Positions 1 to 9,754 of a DNA stretch of 32,889 nucleotides are shown one piece after another (positions within the stretch are counted from its first letter, which is position 1; each line of letters begins with the position of its first letter). The notes under the pieces are model-generated. The model was not told the DNA's origin, made no database searches, and saw only the letters and a program-made list of their open reading frames with translations. This stretch comes from Fidelibacterota bacterium. GTDB taxonomy: Bacteria; Fidelibacterota; Marinisomatia; Marinisomatales; UBA8229. The DNA is taken from positions 1 to 32,889 of the forward strand of contig DTUJ01000199.1 in assembly GCA_012964235.1 (NCBI GenBank), read 5' to 3'. The position numbers and the translations under genes were made by a program.

Positions 1-241
1 CCAGATAGCGTGTGTTCGTATTCAGTTTTTTATATTGCTGTTGTGCTGCTTCGACAACTTTTGGATGACAATGCCCCACATGCTGTATATTATTGACACA
101 ATCCAAATAGCGATTCCCTTTTGCATCAAAAAGATATTGTCCCTCACCACGGACAATATGCAGAGGTTCATCATAGGATACGCTCAATGATGGTCCCAAG
201 TGTTTACTGCGCAGGTCTAATATCTCTTTATTATCCAGCAT
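1..241 (-). CDS. Class III (PLP-dependent) aminotransferase / phospho-lyase-like, N-terminal part; runs off the window edge
   Basis: My reverse-strand translation: [80 protein letters not shown]. This is the typical class III aminotransferase N-terminus (G-x-YL-x-D...V-x-x-x-GHCHP). It overlaps the end of the upstream kinase ORF. Confidence 0.9.
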   Translation of the reverse strand, partial: MLDNKEILDLRSKHLGPSLSVSYDEPLHIVRGEGQYLFDAKGNRYLDCVNNIQHVGHCHPKVVEAAQQQYKKLNTNTRYL

Positions 242-1220
242 ATTCCACTAATTTATCTGACCACCTGTGCAGGTCTTCATTTTTCATTTTTTCCAAGAAA
301 TCAAAAGCTTGATTTTCTGTAACAGAAATGTATTTATTATCCGGGAATAATTGCTTTCTATATGCAGCCATTGTTACCGTGATGCATAAGCGGATACAAA
401 CCATATAAATTAAAGCTGATACTTCTAAAAGAGTTAATGGGAATCGCTCATGGAACCCTTTTAATACTTGCGCTATGGGCTCCAATGGTTCATCTTTTCC
501 CAGAGCCACATAGGCCATACACACTGCAGGCTCACAGGCAATATATGTATATACCATATCGCCAAAATCAATTATACCGCAGGTTTCCCCATGTTCATTC
601 ACCAGCACATTATGATCGTTACCGTCATTATGGATCAGGGCTTTCCTCAATTTCGATGTAATAGGTAAAACAATCTGCTCATACTGATCAATAAAATGAT
701 CAACCACACCCTCTTTTGATTCAAGATAATGTTTATGTTCTTTGATGAAATCTATATAAGCCACATCCCAGGGAAAATCGCGATGTCCTGCAGGGTGATC
801 AAAACCATTCATGGCGGTTCTTAATCTTCCAAGGAATGATCCCAATTCATAAAGCAGATCGTTATGATGAACCACATCCATTAATAATTGTCCCGGTAAG
901 TAATCTACTAGTCTGACAAAAAATGATGTCCCTTCATTTTCAATCGTTTTGACCTCTTTAAAGGCTAATGGCACTTGCAGTGACGGATCATGTTCTTTAA
1001 TGTATTGCACACATGCATTTTGCATCTCTAGCACAGATCTATCTTCATCTGGATTGGATATCTTCAATACATATCTTTTTTCACCTGCGTTACAAAGAAA
1101 GTTCTGATCTCGTTCACTCTTAAGAACCGTTGCCTGGACTTTTATTCCATAGTGCACTTTGATCAATAGCATTACATCCTCTACTGAATAATTTGGTGGT
1201 GGTGAACTAAATACAGACAT
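231..1220 (-). CDS. APH/choline-kinase-like phosphotransferase (hydroxylysine kinase-like)
   Basis: 329 aa; the motif [14 protein letters not shown]...GIIDFGDM matches the APH catalytic loop and Mg-binding motif. The downstream class III aminotransferase overlaps it. Confidence 0.8.
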   Translation of the reverse strand: MSVFSSPPPNYSVEDVMLLIKVHYGIKVQATVLKSERDQNFLCNAGEKRYVLKISNPDEDRSVLEMQNACVQYIKEHDPSLQVPLAFKEVKTIENEGTSFFVRLVDYLPGQLLMDVVHHNDLLYELGSFLGRLRTAMNGFDHPAGHRDFPWDVAYIDFIKEHKHYLESKEGVVDHFIDQYEQIVLPITSKLRKALIHNDGNDHNVLVNEHGETCGIIDFGDMVYTYIACEPAVCMAYVALGKDEPLEPIAQVLKGFHERFPLTLLEVSALIYMVCIRLCITVTMAAYRKQLFPDNKYISVTENQAFDFLEKMKNEDLHRWSDKLVEYAG

Positions 1221-1256
1221 AATTGAATAAAAAGTTACAATGTGAAATATGTATTG

Positions 1257-1991
1257 TTAAAAATTTTCACATACCCACTGAATAGATCTGTTGTGACCTA
1301 AGCGGATATTGTTCCATTCTTCAGGAAGCAAGATACTTTTCCCACTCTCAATATAAACTTCTTGAGGGTCAACTGTTAAATTTCGGAAAGCTCCATCCTG
1401 GCTATGAACAGTTCTCCACTGAGTATAGTTTACAGTACTGCTGATCTTATACTCTTTTCTTTGAATTTTTTTACAGCCATGCATCTGACGATCCATCCCT
1501 GCCAAAGGGGCTGCAATGCTATGAATAGTAATTGGGAAGTCCCTCGTCCATTTTTCAGCAAATAAAGACGTTATCAAGCCACCCATACTATGACCTATGA
1601 TCCATAATGAATCTAAATGCGGATTGTTTTCAATTAACATCTCAGTTTGACGATATAAATAACCCGCAGAATTCTCCGGACATCCAGTCCAATCATACCT
1701 GAAAAACCAAACCGGAATCTCCCGATGGGATAATGCCATCAGCGGGTTAACCCATTCAAATCCTTTTGTTTGCCAACCTGTTGGATAATAGCCATGCACA
1801 GTGATAATCCCATAGGTTGAATCTTTTTCATTGATACCACTCAATCTGTGAAAACCCTCTGATCGATTAATCAAATATTCGTCATAATCCGATTTGTTGA
1901 TTTTTAACTTATTTAATAATAAATCTGGATAATCAGATTGAGTACAGCTTAGAAAAAATAGAAATAATAGCAAAAGATAGTGAGTCATCAC
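1257..1991 (-). CDS. Predicted lipoprotein alpha/beta hydrolase (lipase-like)
   Basis: N-terminal hydrophobic segment followed by Cys (LLLLFLFFLSCTQSD); nucleophile elbow GHSMGG; upstream HGYYPTGW. Confidence 0.75.
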   Translation of the reverse strand: MMTHYLLLLFLFFLSCTQSDYPDLLLNKLKINKSDYDEYLINRSEGFHRLSGINEKDSTYGIITVHGYYPTGWQTKGFEWVNPLMALSHREIPVWFFRYDWTGCPENSAGYLYRQTEMLIENNPHLDSLWIIGHSMGGLITSLFAEKWTRDFPITIHSIAAPLAGMDRQMHGCKKIQRKEYKISSTVNYTQWRTVHSQDGAFRNLTVDPQEVYIESGKSILLPEEWNNIRLGHNRSIQWVCENF

Positions 1992-2040
1992 TCAAATCTA
2001 CCCATCAGGTTATTAGCCCAATTGATATCCTTCTGTTTTA

Positions 2041-2886
2041 TTAATCAGTACAGTTCTTTATCACGTTCCAGATTTCGTCCATTTCCTCCAAGGACGAATC
2101 TTCCACCGTTTTACCCCTTTTTTTTAATTCTTCTTCCACCAAGGAAAAACGGGCAGTGAATTTCCGGTTGGTTTTTCTTAGAGCAGTTTCAGCGGAAACC
2201 CCTAAGAACCGGGACAGGTTTACAATAGAAAACAGAGTATCGCCAATTTCCTCTTCAATTTGCTGTGCAACTCCTTTTTCCTCTGCCTCTTTCAATTCAC
2301 CAATTTCTTCGTGGACCTTTTCCCACACCTGTTCCACTTTTTTCCAATCAAAGCCGGCATAACTGGCTTTTTCCTGTAGTCGCTGCGACCGTGTCAACGC
2401 AGGCAGGGTACCAGGGACACCATCCAAACGGGACTCCCTTTTCTTTTCATCATGCTTCGCCGCTTCCCAGTTTTGCTTGGCATGAAAAGGGCCCTCTGCT
2501 TTTGCATCCGCGAACACGTGAGGATGCCGTCGAACAAGTTTTTCGTTCACACAATTCAATGAGTCCTGAAGAGTAAAATCTTCATTCTCTTTTCCTATGG
2601 AGGCCTGAAACACCACGTGCAGCAATATGTCCCCAAGTTCTTCTTTCAGCAGTTCCATGTTCCCTTCTTCCACGCTTTCAATCACTTCATAGATTTCTTC
2701 TAGAAAATAGGGAAGAAGGGAAGCCTGCGTCTGGTCTCTGTCCCAAGGACATCCACCTGGTGCCCTTAATTTTTCTACAATTTCTATTAATTGAGAAAGA
2801 GAATCCCCAATTGATTTGTGTTGATTAATCTCTGTCATTGTTAGTGAATGAGGATCTTGTTTTCCTTTGTGAATAATTTTTTCCAT
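2041..2886 (-). CDS. mazG: Nucleoside triphosphate pyrophosphohydrolase MazG; the true start may be internal (MTEINQ...)
   Basis: Sequence includes LRAPGGCPWDRDQTQASLLPYFLEEIYEVIE, EELGDILLHVVFQ and a second EEIGDTLFSIVNLSRFLG MazG-type helix pair. Confidence 0.93.
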   Translation of the reverse strand: MEKIIHKGKQDPHSLTMTEINQHKSIGDSLSQLIEIVEKLRAPGGCPWDRDQTQASLLPYFLEEIYEVIESVEEGNMELLKEELGDILLHVVFQASIGKENEDFTLQDSLNCVNEKLVRRHPHVFADAKAEGPFHAKQNWEAAKHDEKKRESRLDGVPGTLPALTRSQRLQEKASYAGFDWKKVEQVWEKVHEEIGELKEAEEKGVAQQIEEEIGDTLFSIVNLSRFLGVSAETALRKTNRKFTARFSLVEEELKKRGKTVEDSSLEEMDEIWNVIKNCTD

Positions 2887-3305
2887 TGAACCATTTTTAA
2901 ATACTTATCCTCAAGCGAAGTCATTACCATTTTAGACTTTTTTGTATCATCTTCGTATCCCAACAAATGGAGCACTCCGTGGATAAGCAGCCTAGAGATT
3001 TCTCTTTCGAATGGTTCACCAAAAGTCTTCGCATTCTCCCGTGCTCGGGGGAGACTGATATACACTTCTCCTTCAACAACTTTTTCCTCATAATTGTTTA
3101 ACCGAAATGCAATCACATCTGTATATTGGTTTTTCTTGAAGAATTGCTTTTTTAAATTACGCAAAAGTTCATCTTGACCTAAAATGACTGTGATTGTTCC
3201 ATCATCATTGCCTTGATTTTCTAATACAGTTTTTAAAATTTTACAACATGCATCATCATTTGGCTGATCCAATACCGAATCCTTTTCTATCTGGATTTTT
3301 ATCAT
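2841..3305 (-). CDS. ybeY: rRNA maturation endoribonuclease YbeY
   Basis: TDVIAFRLN, GEVYISLPRARENA and HGVLHLLGYEDD are YbeY signatures. It is adjacent to the 7TM-HD protein. Confidence 0.9.
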   Translation of the reverse strand: MIKIQIEKDSVLDQPNDDACCKILKTVLENQGNDDGTITVILGQDELLRNLKKQFFKKNQYTDVIAFRLNNYEEKVVEGEVYISLPRARENAKTFGEPFEREISRLLIHGVLHLLGYEDDTKKSKMVMTSLEDKYLKMVQWKKLFTKENKILIH

Positions 3306-5644
3306 TTATGAGACTGTCCTTCTGTCTCCTCTTTTGGATCATCTGGGTATTCTACACGAATATGGTAAATTCCCCGCAAAACTGGTAGCATTCCCCTCGT
3401 CCCATCTACTTTTCCCTTAATCTTTGTTAGCTCACCCAAAGTTAGGGGACACTCGTCCAATTGTTCATCGTCAAGACGACCCTTAATTATTTTATCTATC
3501 ATAGCTTCAATTTTCATTATATCTGGATTTTTAATGGATCGCACAGCGGCTTCAACAGCTTCACAAATCATCAGGATACCTGTCTCCTTTGTGTCCGGCT
3601 TCGGCCCAGGATACCTGAATGCATTTTCGTCAACTTCAGTAGAATCTTCAGCAATTTCCAGTGCTCTGCGGTAAAAATATTCTACCCGGGTAGTACCATG
3701 ATGCATTGGAATAAAATCCCGAATAATTTTGGGGAGACCGTATTCTTTTGCTAGCTGTGAACCTTCTTTTACATGATTCTTAATTATTTTAGCGCTCATG
3801 GCTGGCGGAAGACTGTCGTGCTTGTTTATACCGGAATACTGGTTTTCAATAAAATATTCCGGACGAGCCAATTTCCCAATATCATGATAATATGCACCAA
3901 CGCGTGCCAGGAGGGACCGTGCCCCAATTGCATTTGCGCATGCTTCAGCAAGGTTCCCAACTACAATACTATGATTAAATGTTCCATTTGCATTTTGTAG
4001 AAGGCGCTTAAGCAATGGGTGATCAAAATCAAGTAATTCCAATAGTGTTAGATCTGTCGTGATTTTAAATGCCCCTTCTAATAATCCGATAAGTCCATAA
4101 GTAACAATAGGGGCAAGAATACTTATGATGATGAGGTAAAAAATATCTGAACGAATAGACACCCACGAACTATCTTTAAAAAAACCAATGCCGATTGCTA
4201 CAATTATACTTGCGGCGATCAATGCAAATATAGTTGTAAATACCTGACTTCGATTCCGAAGCTGCCGAACATTGTACATTGCTACTCCCGATGTAAACAG
4301 GGCAACCACGATAAAATCAAGATCATTTCCAATCATGATTCCTGTCAAAATCACCATTGATGTCGTACCCATAAATCCAATCCTGGCATCGAATAAAATC
4401 GTAAGAGACATGGCAGCAACGGTAATGGGGATGAGATACGGAGAAATATTCAGCTTTATTCCAAACACATACGATAAACCCATCTCTGCGAAAAATATCA
4501 GCGCCATAAGCAGCACCATTTTCCAGTCATCAAATATGGGGGTTCTATATATGAATAAAAACGTAAAGAAAAATGAAATAACCACCGCAATGATAATTAT
4601 TCTCCCAAGATAAACGGTTAGAGCCTCCCATCCGCTCTGTGTTCCTTCTTTTTTTACAAGTGCTGTGGAGAGAGAATTCAATTTTTGGAGAATATCCTCA
4701 TTAATTCGTGTATTCACATCTACAATTCGTTCGTCTTTTAACACAGTGCCCTGATATCTTGGTACCCTGTTCAGCCGGGCAGTTTGGCGGCGTTCGGTTG
4801 TTTCCTTATCATAAATCAAATTTGGCTTCATAAACTCAACTATCAAATCATATCCAATAGTTTTATAAAAATCATTTTCGTCAGGAAATAAATTGGTTAC
4901 CTCTACCTTTGCCTTCGTCCATGCCTCTTCCAGGTCAATAAAATCACCGGGTTGATACAAGGCAGGAACATCCCCCTGGTGAACCATTACCTCGTTGCTG
5001 ACTATTTCATTTTTTCTGATATCATAAATTCCTTCAGCCCATCGGTTTCTACAAATCCGTACAACATCTTCTTCAAATTTAGTCAGGGGATATGACTCGT
5101 TTTCAGGGGACGGGAGGGAAGTAAAGGATTTCCATAAATCCGTTTCTAATGGGAATGAAGAATAGTGGCTATGTAATTTTTCAGTCAGGATTGCAAAAGC
5201 TGTACTGTCGGCAATATAATCAGCTTTTGCTGTTTCATGCTGAGGCTCATACCGATACCGGTACACCAAATCCTTAGACTTTATTACCTGTTTTTCTGCC
5301 TCATGAATTTCATTAATTATCTGAAAAAAACCATGCATTTTCTCAGTCCTATTATCTACGATCTCCTGCTTCCGGATAAAAACGAATGGTTCAGAGTTAA
5401 TCGCTACATTTAGGTCATCCTGTAATTTTTCTTCTGTTTTCAAAATCGGAAATGTAAATGGTGCAATAATTGGCTTCCTGGTAATATCATTCAATTTATA
5501 AGATAATTGGAGTGACTTTCCACCAGGGAAAAAAAAGGACCCACCCAAAACAAGGACTGCTAAAATGCTCACTTGTAGCCAGTATCGATAGAATATATTC
5601 ACCGATTTCTGTAAAAAAGTTTCCTTTCTTATTTCTTGCATCAT
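3302..5644 (-). CDS. 7TM-HD family phosphohydrolase (PgpH-like, putative cyclic-di-AMP phosphodiesterase)
   Basis: 780 aa; N-terminal extracytoplasmic 7TMR-HDED-like region, multiple TM helices, and HD domain FNHSIVVGNLAEACANAIGARSLLARVGAYYHDIGKLARPEYFIENQ...HHGTTRVEYFY. Confidence 0.92.
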   Translation of the reverse strand: MMQEIRKETFLQKSVNIFYRYWLQVSILAVLVLGGSFFFPGGKSLQLSYKLNDITRKPIIAPFTFPILKTEEKLQDDLNVAINSEPFVFIRKQEIVDNRTEKMHGFFQIINEIHEAEKQVIKSKDLVYRYRYEPQHETAKADYIADSTAFAILTEKLHSHYSSFPLETDLWKSFTSLPSPENESYPLTKFEEDVVRICRNRWAEGIYDIRKNEIVSNEVMVHQGDVPALYQPGDFIDLEEAWTKAKVEVTNLFPDENDFYKTIGYDLIVEFMKPNLIYDKETTERRQTARLNRVPRYQGTVLKDERIVDVNTRINEDILQKLNSLSTALVKKEGTQSGWEALTVYLGRIIIIAVVISFFFTFLFIYRTPIFDDWKMVLLMALIFFAEMGLSYVFGIKLNISPYLIPITVAAMSLTILFDARIGFMGTTSMVILTGIMIGNDLDFIVVALFTSGVAMYNVRQLRNRSQVFTTIFALIAASIIVAIGIGFFKDSSWVSIRSDIFYLIIISILAPIVTYGLIGLLEGAFKITTDLTLLELLDFDHPLLKRLLQNANGTFNHSIVVGNLAEACANAIGARSLLARVGAYYHDIGKLARPEYFIENQYSGINKHDSLPPAMSAKIIKNHVKEGSQLAKEYGLPKIIRDFIPMHHGTTRVEYFYRRALEIAEDSTEVDENAFRYPGPKPDTKETGILMICEAVEAAVRSIKNPDIMKIEAMIDKIIKGRLDDEQLDECPLTLGELTKIKGKVDGTRGMLPVLRGIYHIRVEYPDDPKEETEGQSHK

Positions 5645-6798
5645 TTTTTCAAGATATCTTTAATTATTTCGCGTGATATAACCAGTCGTTGTACTTCACT
5701 TGTACCTTCTCCTATCTCTAATACCTTTGCATCCCTGAAAAACCGCTCAACGTCATATTCAGCAACATACCCATACCCACCATAAATCTGGATAGCCTCT
5801 GTTGTAACATCCATTGCAACTTCACTTGCAAAAAGTTTTGCCATAGCAGCTTCTTTGATGACGTCTTTCCCCTGGTCTTTCATCCAAGCGGAATGAAATA
5901 CCAGTAATTTTGCTGCTTCGATTCGGGTTGCCATATCAGCTAATTTAAATCCAATGGGTTGAAATTTATAAATCTCTCGCCCAAATGCTTTCCTTTCAGT
6001 AGAATATTTTAGGGCTTTTTTGTATGCACCTTCAGCCGTTCCAACAGCAAGTGCGCCCACTGAAATTCGGCCACCTGTTAATGTTTTTAAAAACATCTTA
6101 AATCCCTCTTTAGGATTTCCCAACATATTCTCCACGGGCACTTTCATGTCCTCAAAAAATAATTGTCTCGTGTCGCTTGCACGCCAACCCATTTTCTTTT
6201 CTTTCGGTCCAATTTTCAAGCCAATTATGTCTGTTGGAATCGTAAATGCACCAATGCCTTTCTTAATTCCTTCTTCAATAATCTGGGCTGTAAAGCTTAG
6301 AACACCCGCCTCACCTGCATTCGTAATAAAAATTTTACTCCCATTCACAACATAATGATCACCATCTTTCACCGCAGCAGTACGGGTGGAACCAGCATCG
6401 CTGCCTGCTTCAGGTTCCGTCAATCCAAATGCCCCCAGTGTTTTCCCGGATGCCAGAAGAGGTACCCATTTTTGTTTTTGTTCTTCCGTTCCAGTAAGAA
6501 CAATCGGAACAGTTCCTAAGGATGTATGTGCTGCCATGGTAATGGCAAGTGAAGCATCCACCTTTGCTAATTCCATCACAGCTGATGCATAAGCAACTGT
6601 GTCCATTCCGGCTCCGCCATATTTTTCAGAAACCGGTATTCCCATTAATCCAAGGTCTCCCATTTGCCTTACTAAATCATGGGGAAACTCTCCAGTTGCA
6701 TCCATCTCCCTTGCCAGCGGTTCCACTTCATTTTTGGCAAAGTCCCGAACCAAGTCTTGAAGCATTACATGTTCATCTGTAAAAAATAACTTATTCAT
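5641..6798 (-). CDS. Acyl-CoA dehydrogenase
   Basis: 385 aa; FGLTEPEAGSDAGSTRTAA, GGRISVGALAVGTAEGAY, IQIYGGYGYVAEYDVERFFRDAKVLEIGEGTSEVQRLVISR. Confidence 0.96.
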   Translation of the reverse strand: MNKLFFTDEHVMLQDLVRDFAKNEVEPLAREMDATGEFPHDLVRQMGDLGLMGIPVSEKYGGAGMDTVAYASAVMELAKVDASLAITMAAHTSLGTVPIVLTGTEEQKQKWVPLLASGKTLGAFGLTEPEAGSDAGSTRTAAVKDGDHYVVNGSKIFITNAGEAGVLSFTAQIIEEGIKKGIGAFTIPTDIIGLKIGPKEKKMGWRASDTRQLFFEDMKVPVENMLGNPKEGFKMFLKTLTGGRISVGALAVGTAEGAYKKALKYSTERKAFGREIYKFQPIGFKLADMATRIEAAKLLVFHSAWMKDQGKDVIKEAAMAKLFASEVAMDVTTEAIQIYGGYGYVAEYDVERFFRDAKVLEIGEGTSEVQRLVISREIIKDILKK

Positions 6799-6833
6799 AA
6801 TTCTTCCTTTATCCCCGCCATGCTTATACTAAT

Positions 6834-7826
6834 TTACCAACGGATCGCAGCGGATGCCCAAGTAAACCCAGCGCCGAATGAAGCCAGTACAACAACATCC
6901 CCCTTTGAAATTTTCTTCTCCTCAACAGCTTCGCAAAGAGCAATAGGAATAGATGCTGCTGTCGTATTACCATATTTATGGATATTGCTAAATACTTTAT
7001 CCATACCAACCCCCAGCCGCTTAGCAACCGCTTGACTTATTCTCAAGTTTGCCTGGTGTGGGATAATCAAATTGACGTCATCCAGGGTCAGCCCACTGGC
7101 ATCCAAAGACTCCTGAATCACTTCTGGAAACCGCACAATGGCATTCCGAAATACCTCTCTGCCATTCATGAGAGGGAAATGTCGGCCTTCTTCTAATTTG
7201 ATATTCGTCATTTGACAATTTTCAGCTGAACCAGGCGCTTCCATCCACAGATCTTTTATATTGGCTCCCTGACAATGCAAATGTGTAGAAAGAATACCAC
7301 TTTCGTCATCACTTTTTTGGAGGATTGCTGCACCAGATCCATCACCAAATAAAACTGTCATATCCCTCCCTTCCGTGGATATGTTTAGAAATTTAGACTG
7401 GACCTCGGCACCAACAATAAGAATAGTACTGCACACACCTGTTCGAATGAATTGATCACCAATGGACAGGGCATAAATGAAAGCTGAGCAGGCCGCTTTA
7501 ACATCAAAAGCTCCTATATGATGTAAATTAAGGCGATCTTGCAGCTGAGCACTTACGCCGGGGAAAAAATAATCCGATGTGATGGTTCCAACGATAACCA
7601 AATCAATATCCTCTGATGATACCTTGGCAGCTTTCATTGCCTTTTTAGATGCTTCAAATGCTAAATCGGATGTACAAATTCCATCACGAACCCAACGCCG
7701 TTCTTCAATACCGCTCCGTTTGACGATCCACTCATTACTTGTATCCATTTGCTGTTCTAAATCTTGGTTCGTAATAACCTGCTCGGGTACATAATACCCT
7801 ACGCCGGCAATTTTTGTTTTAATCAT
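6834..7826 (-). CDS. fabH: Beta-ketoacyl-ACP synthase III
   Basis: Catalytic Cys (DVKAACSAFIYAL), His (IIPHQANLRI) and Asn (NIHKYGNTTAASIPIAL) are all present. The start was moved to MIKTKIAGVGYYVPE, overlapping the recJ stop (ATGATTAA). Confidence 0.95.
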   Translation of the reverse strand: MIKTKIAGVGYYVPEQVITNQDLEQQMDTSNEWIVKRSGIEERRWVRDGICTSDLAFEASKKAMKAAKVSSEDIDLVIVGTITSDYFFPGVSAQLQDRLNLHHIGAFDVKAACSAFIYALSIGDQFIRTGVCSTILIVGAEVQSKFLNISTEGRDMTVLFGDGSGAAILQKSDDESGILSTHLHCQGANIKDLWMEAPGSAENCQMTNIKLEEGRHFPLMNGREVFRNAIVRFPEVIQESLDASGLTLDDVNLIIPHQANLRISQAVAKRLGVGMDKVFSNIHKYGNTTAASIPIALCEAVEEKKISKGDVVVLASFGAGFTWASAAIRW

Positions 7827-8545
7827 AGCTCTTTCCACTTAATTTAATATCACGTATGTTTAATTGAATACTTTCCTGGCCCCACCACTCATTGATTTCG
7901 ACTAAACAGGCTATATAAAGAGGACAACCTTTGATAGGCTTTTCATAATGCTGGGACATATTAAACCCGATAGCACCATAAACTGTTTTCCCCTGTCGTA
8001 CCTTGAATTTTAGATGGTCTCCGTTTCCGATCACTTTTGGATTTCCAGCAATAATTACATTTCTAATTACAAATTTAGGCCTCATATTCCCAGGACCATA
8101 CGGTTCTAATTTATTTAGGAATGTCATGAAACGACTATTAATATCTTTTAGATGTATTTCTCCTTCCAGGACGATTGTTTGCACTAACTTGACCTTTTTT
8201 AATCTTTCCTTCGAATAGTGTAAAAATGTTTTTCTGAAATTATTCACATTCTCTTCCTTTACTGTAAGTCCGGCTGCCATCGGATGGCCGCCATATCCCT
8301 CCAAAAATGAGAATTGGTCTGTGTTTATCAATATTTAGAATAATCCGATCCACGGCCTGTCCCATATCCTTCATAAGGAATGGATCGCGGAGCTGGTTTA
8401 AATCAGGATTAAAGAACGTGTGGGAATCATTAAGGGAAATAATTCCCCGGTTAGCCATTGTCTTAGCAATAATCTCCGTACAGTGAAATTCCTGCATGTC
8501 CTTACTAACAATTTCAGGGTCAGGATCTAAAATTTTCCAATTCAT
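7819..8545 (-). pseudogene. recJ: RecJ single-strand exonuclease, N- and C-terminal pieces fused out of frame with the DHH core missing
   Basis: The N-terminal frame (8240..8545) reads MNWKILDPDPEIVSKDMQEF...LRDPFLMKDMGQAVDRIILNIDKHRPILIFG and then leaves the family. The C-terminal frame (7819..8331) resumes at FLEGYGGHPMAAGLTVKEENVNNF...LEPYGPGNMRPKF. The DYDVDGT and DHH motifs are absent between them. Confidence 0.88.
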
Positions 8546-8560
8546 TAATTGATTAAAAAA

Positions 8561-8925
8561 TGAGCCAGTCTGTAAGCCGAGTTTTGTTTTTCTGCTAAAG
8601 CAGAATTAGTGACCATTCATCTGATCCGGACTTCACAGTCAGGATTACGCAATCTACCCATCTCTCATTACGATGCGGACAACATCTGGAGATCTATTCG
8701 ATCTTGCACTGGGTGGGGTTTACAAGCTTCCCGCATTGCTACGGAAACTGGTGGTCTCTTACACCACCTTTTCACCCTTATCCCGACATCAAAGATGTCG
8801 TGACGGTTTTTTTTCTGTTGCACTTTCCATGCCCTCGCGGACTCCTCCCGTTAGGAGGCACCCTGTCCTGCAGTGCTCGGACTTTCCTCCCCGACACAAG
8901 TGTCGGGGCAGTCACCCAACCGACT
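8561..8925 (-). ncRNA. rnpB: RNase P RNA (bacterial type A-like)
   Basis: The minus strand contains GAGGAAAGTCCGAGCACTGCAGGACAGGGTGCC, GGAGTCCGCGAGGGCATGGAAAGTGCAACAGAAA, GGATAAGGGTGAAAAGGTGGTGTAAGAGACCACC and terminal CTCGGCTTACAGACTGGCTCA. These are conserved RNase P core elements in the right order. Confidence 0.95.
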
Positions 8926-8940
8926 CAAATTATTAATTAT

Positions 8941-9648
8941 CTATTCTGGTTTTTCCCAAAAAAGAAAGCGGGTGCAAATACTACAGTTCTGTATCGTCAC
9001 AAGTGTTTTTACCTCCGCTACCAGCTGTGGTGGTAACGCAGCGCCACATCCACCACAGGACCTTCCTTCCAAAGAGACAACTGCTAACCCATTTCGGGCG
9101 GACAGTATTCTATTATACCGTGCAAGCACACTCGCGCTCAAACCTTTGGTCGTCTTCTCACGGAGACTTTCAAGATCTTTTTTCTCTGAACTGGAGGCTG
9201 CCAATGCCTGCTCCAGCTTGACTCGCTTGGAAGACAAGTCTTTGCTTAGTGATTCCAAGCTTTGTTCTTGACTTTTTACTTGTTCTGCAAGCTGATCCTC
9301 CTCTTCCAGAAGCTCCAATTCTGTTGTCTCGCTACGATCCAAATCTTCTTTTAAATGATCAATTTCTAACATTAGAGCATCGTATTGTTTATTGTTTGTC
9401 ACTAAAAAAAGTTGATCTTTTAGCTTATCAATCTTCTCCTTGAACTCAGCTAGGTTCATTTCGGTCTTGTGCTGTTCCAAAGCTATTTCTTTTAAGCGTG
9501 CTTTCCCCCGTTCAAAATCAGAAGTCAGGCTGTCCTCTTTGTTTTTCAAGTCAGTTACTTTTATTGGTAAATCCCCAAGCAATTCTTCAATTTCTGCCAA
9601 TTGAGAGTCTATTTTCTGCAATTCTATCAGATCTTGTATTGAGTTCAT
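8941..9648 (-). CDS. C4-type zinc ribbon / coiled-coil protein (DUF164/CdsZ-type)
   Basis: Start set at MNSIQDLIELQKIDSQLAEIEELLGDLP, with AGGA 5' of the ATG. Long coiled coil, then GRSCGGCGAALPPQLVAEV...IQNCSICTRFLFW zinc ribbon. Confidence 0.85.
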   Translation of the reverse strand: MNSIQDLIELQKIDSQLAEIEELLGDLPIKVTDLKNKEDSLTSDFERGKARLKEIALEQHKTEMNLAEFKEKIDKLKDQLFLVTNNKQYDALMLEIDHLKEDLDRSETTELELLEEEDQLAEQVKSQEQSLESLSKDLSSKRVKLEQALAASSSEKKDLESLREKTTKGLSASVLARYNRILSARNGLAVVSLEGRSCGGCGAALPPQLVAEVKTLVTIQNCSICTRFLFWEKPE

Positions 9649-9655
9649 ATAATTC

Positions 9656-9754
9656 CTAATTGAAAAAAATAAAAAATGCACCAAACCGAGGTGCACCTAC
9701 ATTTAATGGATTTTCCTTTTGCCCGTCCTTAAAGCGGGACATTTCAGTTTTCAT
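9656..9754 (-). CDS. Small ORF (32 aa) MKTEMSRFKDGQKENPLNVGAPRFGAFFIFFN; possible leader peptide or small protein
   Basis: ATG preceded by AAGGAAGTTTAATCA (SD-like). The stop TAG lies 8 nt 5' of the ATG of the zinc-ribbon gene. It is below the length cutoff of the supplied ORF track. Confidence 0.45.
   Translation of the reverse strand: MKTEMSRFKDGQKENPLNVGAPRFGAFFIFFN
9663..9695 (-). terminator. Intrinsic-terminator-like hairpin (possible attenuator)
   Basis: The minus strand reads TGCACC-TCGGTTT-GGTGCA-TTTTTTATTTTTTT: a perfect 6-bp stem, 7-nt loop and U-rich tract. Confidence 0.5.

Noticed and set aside
2841-3305. The YbeY signature HGVLHLLGYEDD lacks the third His of the common HxxxHxxGYxH motif
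   Set aside because: From memory, Bacteroidetes-type YbeY proteins have similar GYxDx variants, so this is probably normal lineage variation.
8561-8925. Short palindromes (CCCCGACACTTGTGTCGGGG, CGACATCTTTGATGTCG) and + strand ORFs in this region
   Set aside because: The palindromes are stems of RNase P RNA, and the overlapping ORFs are spurious.
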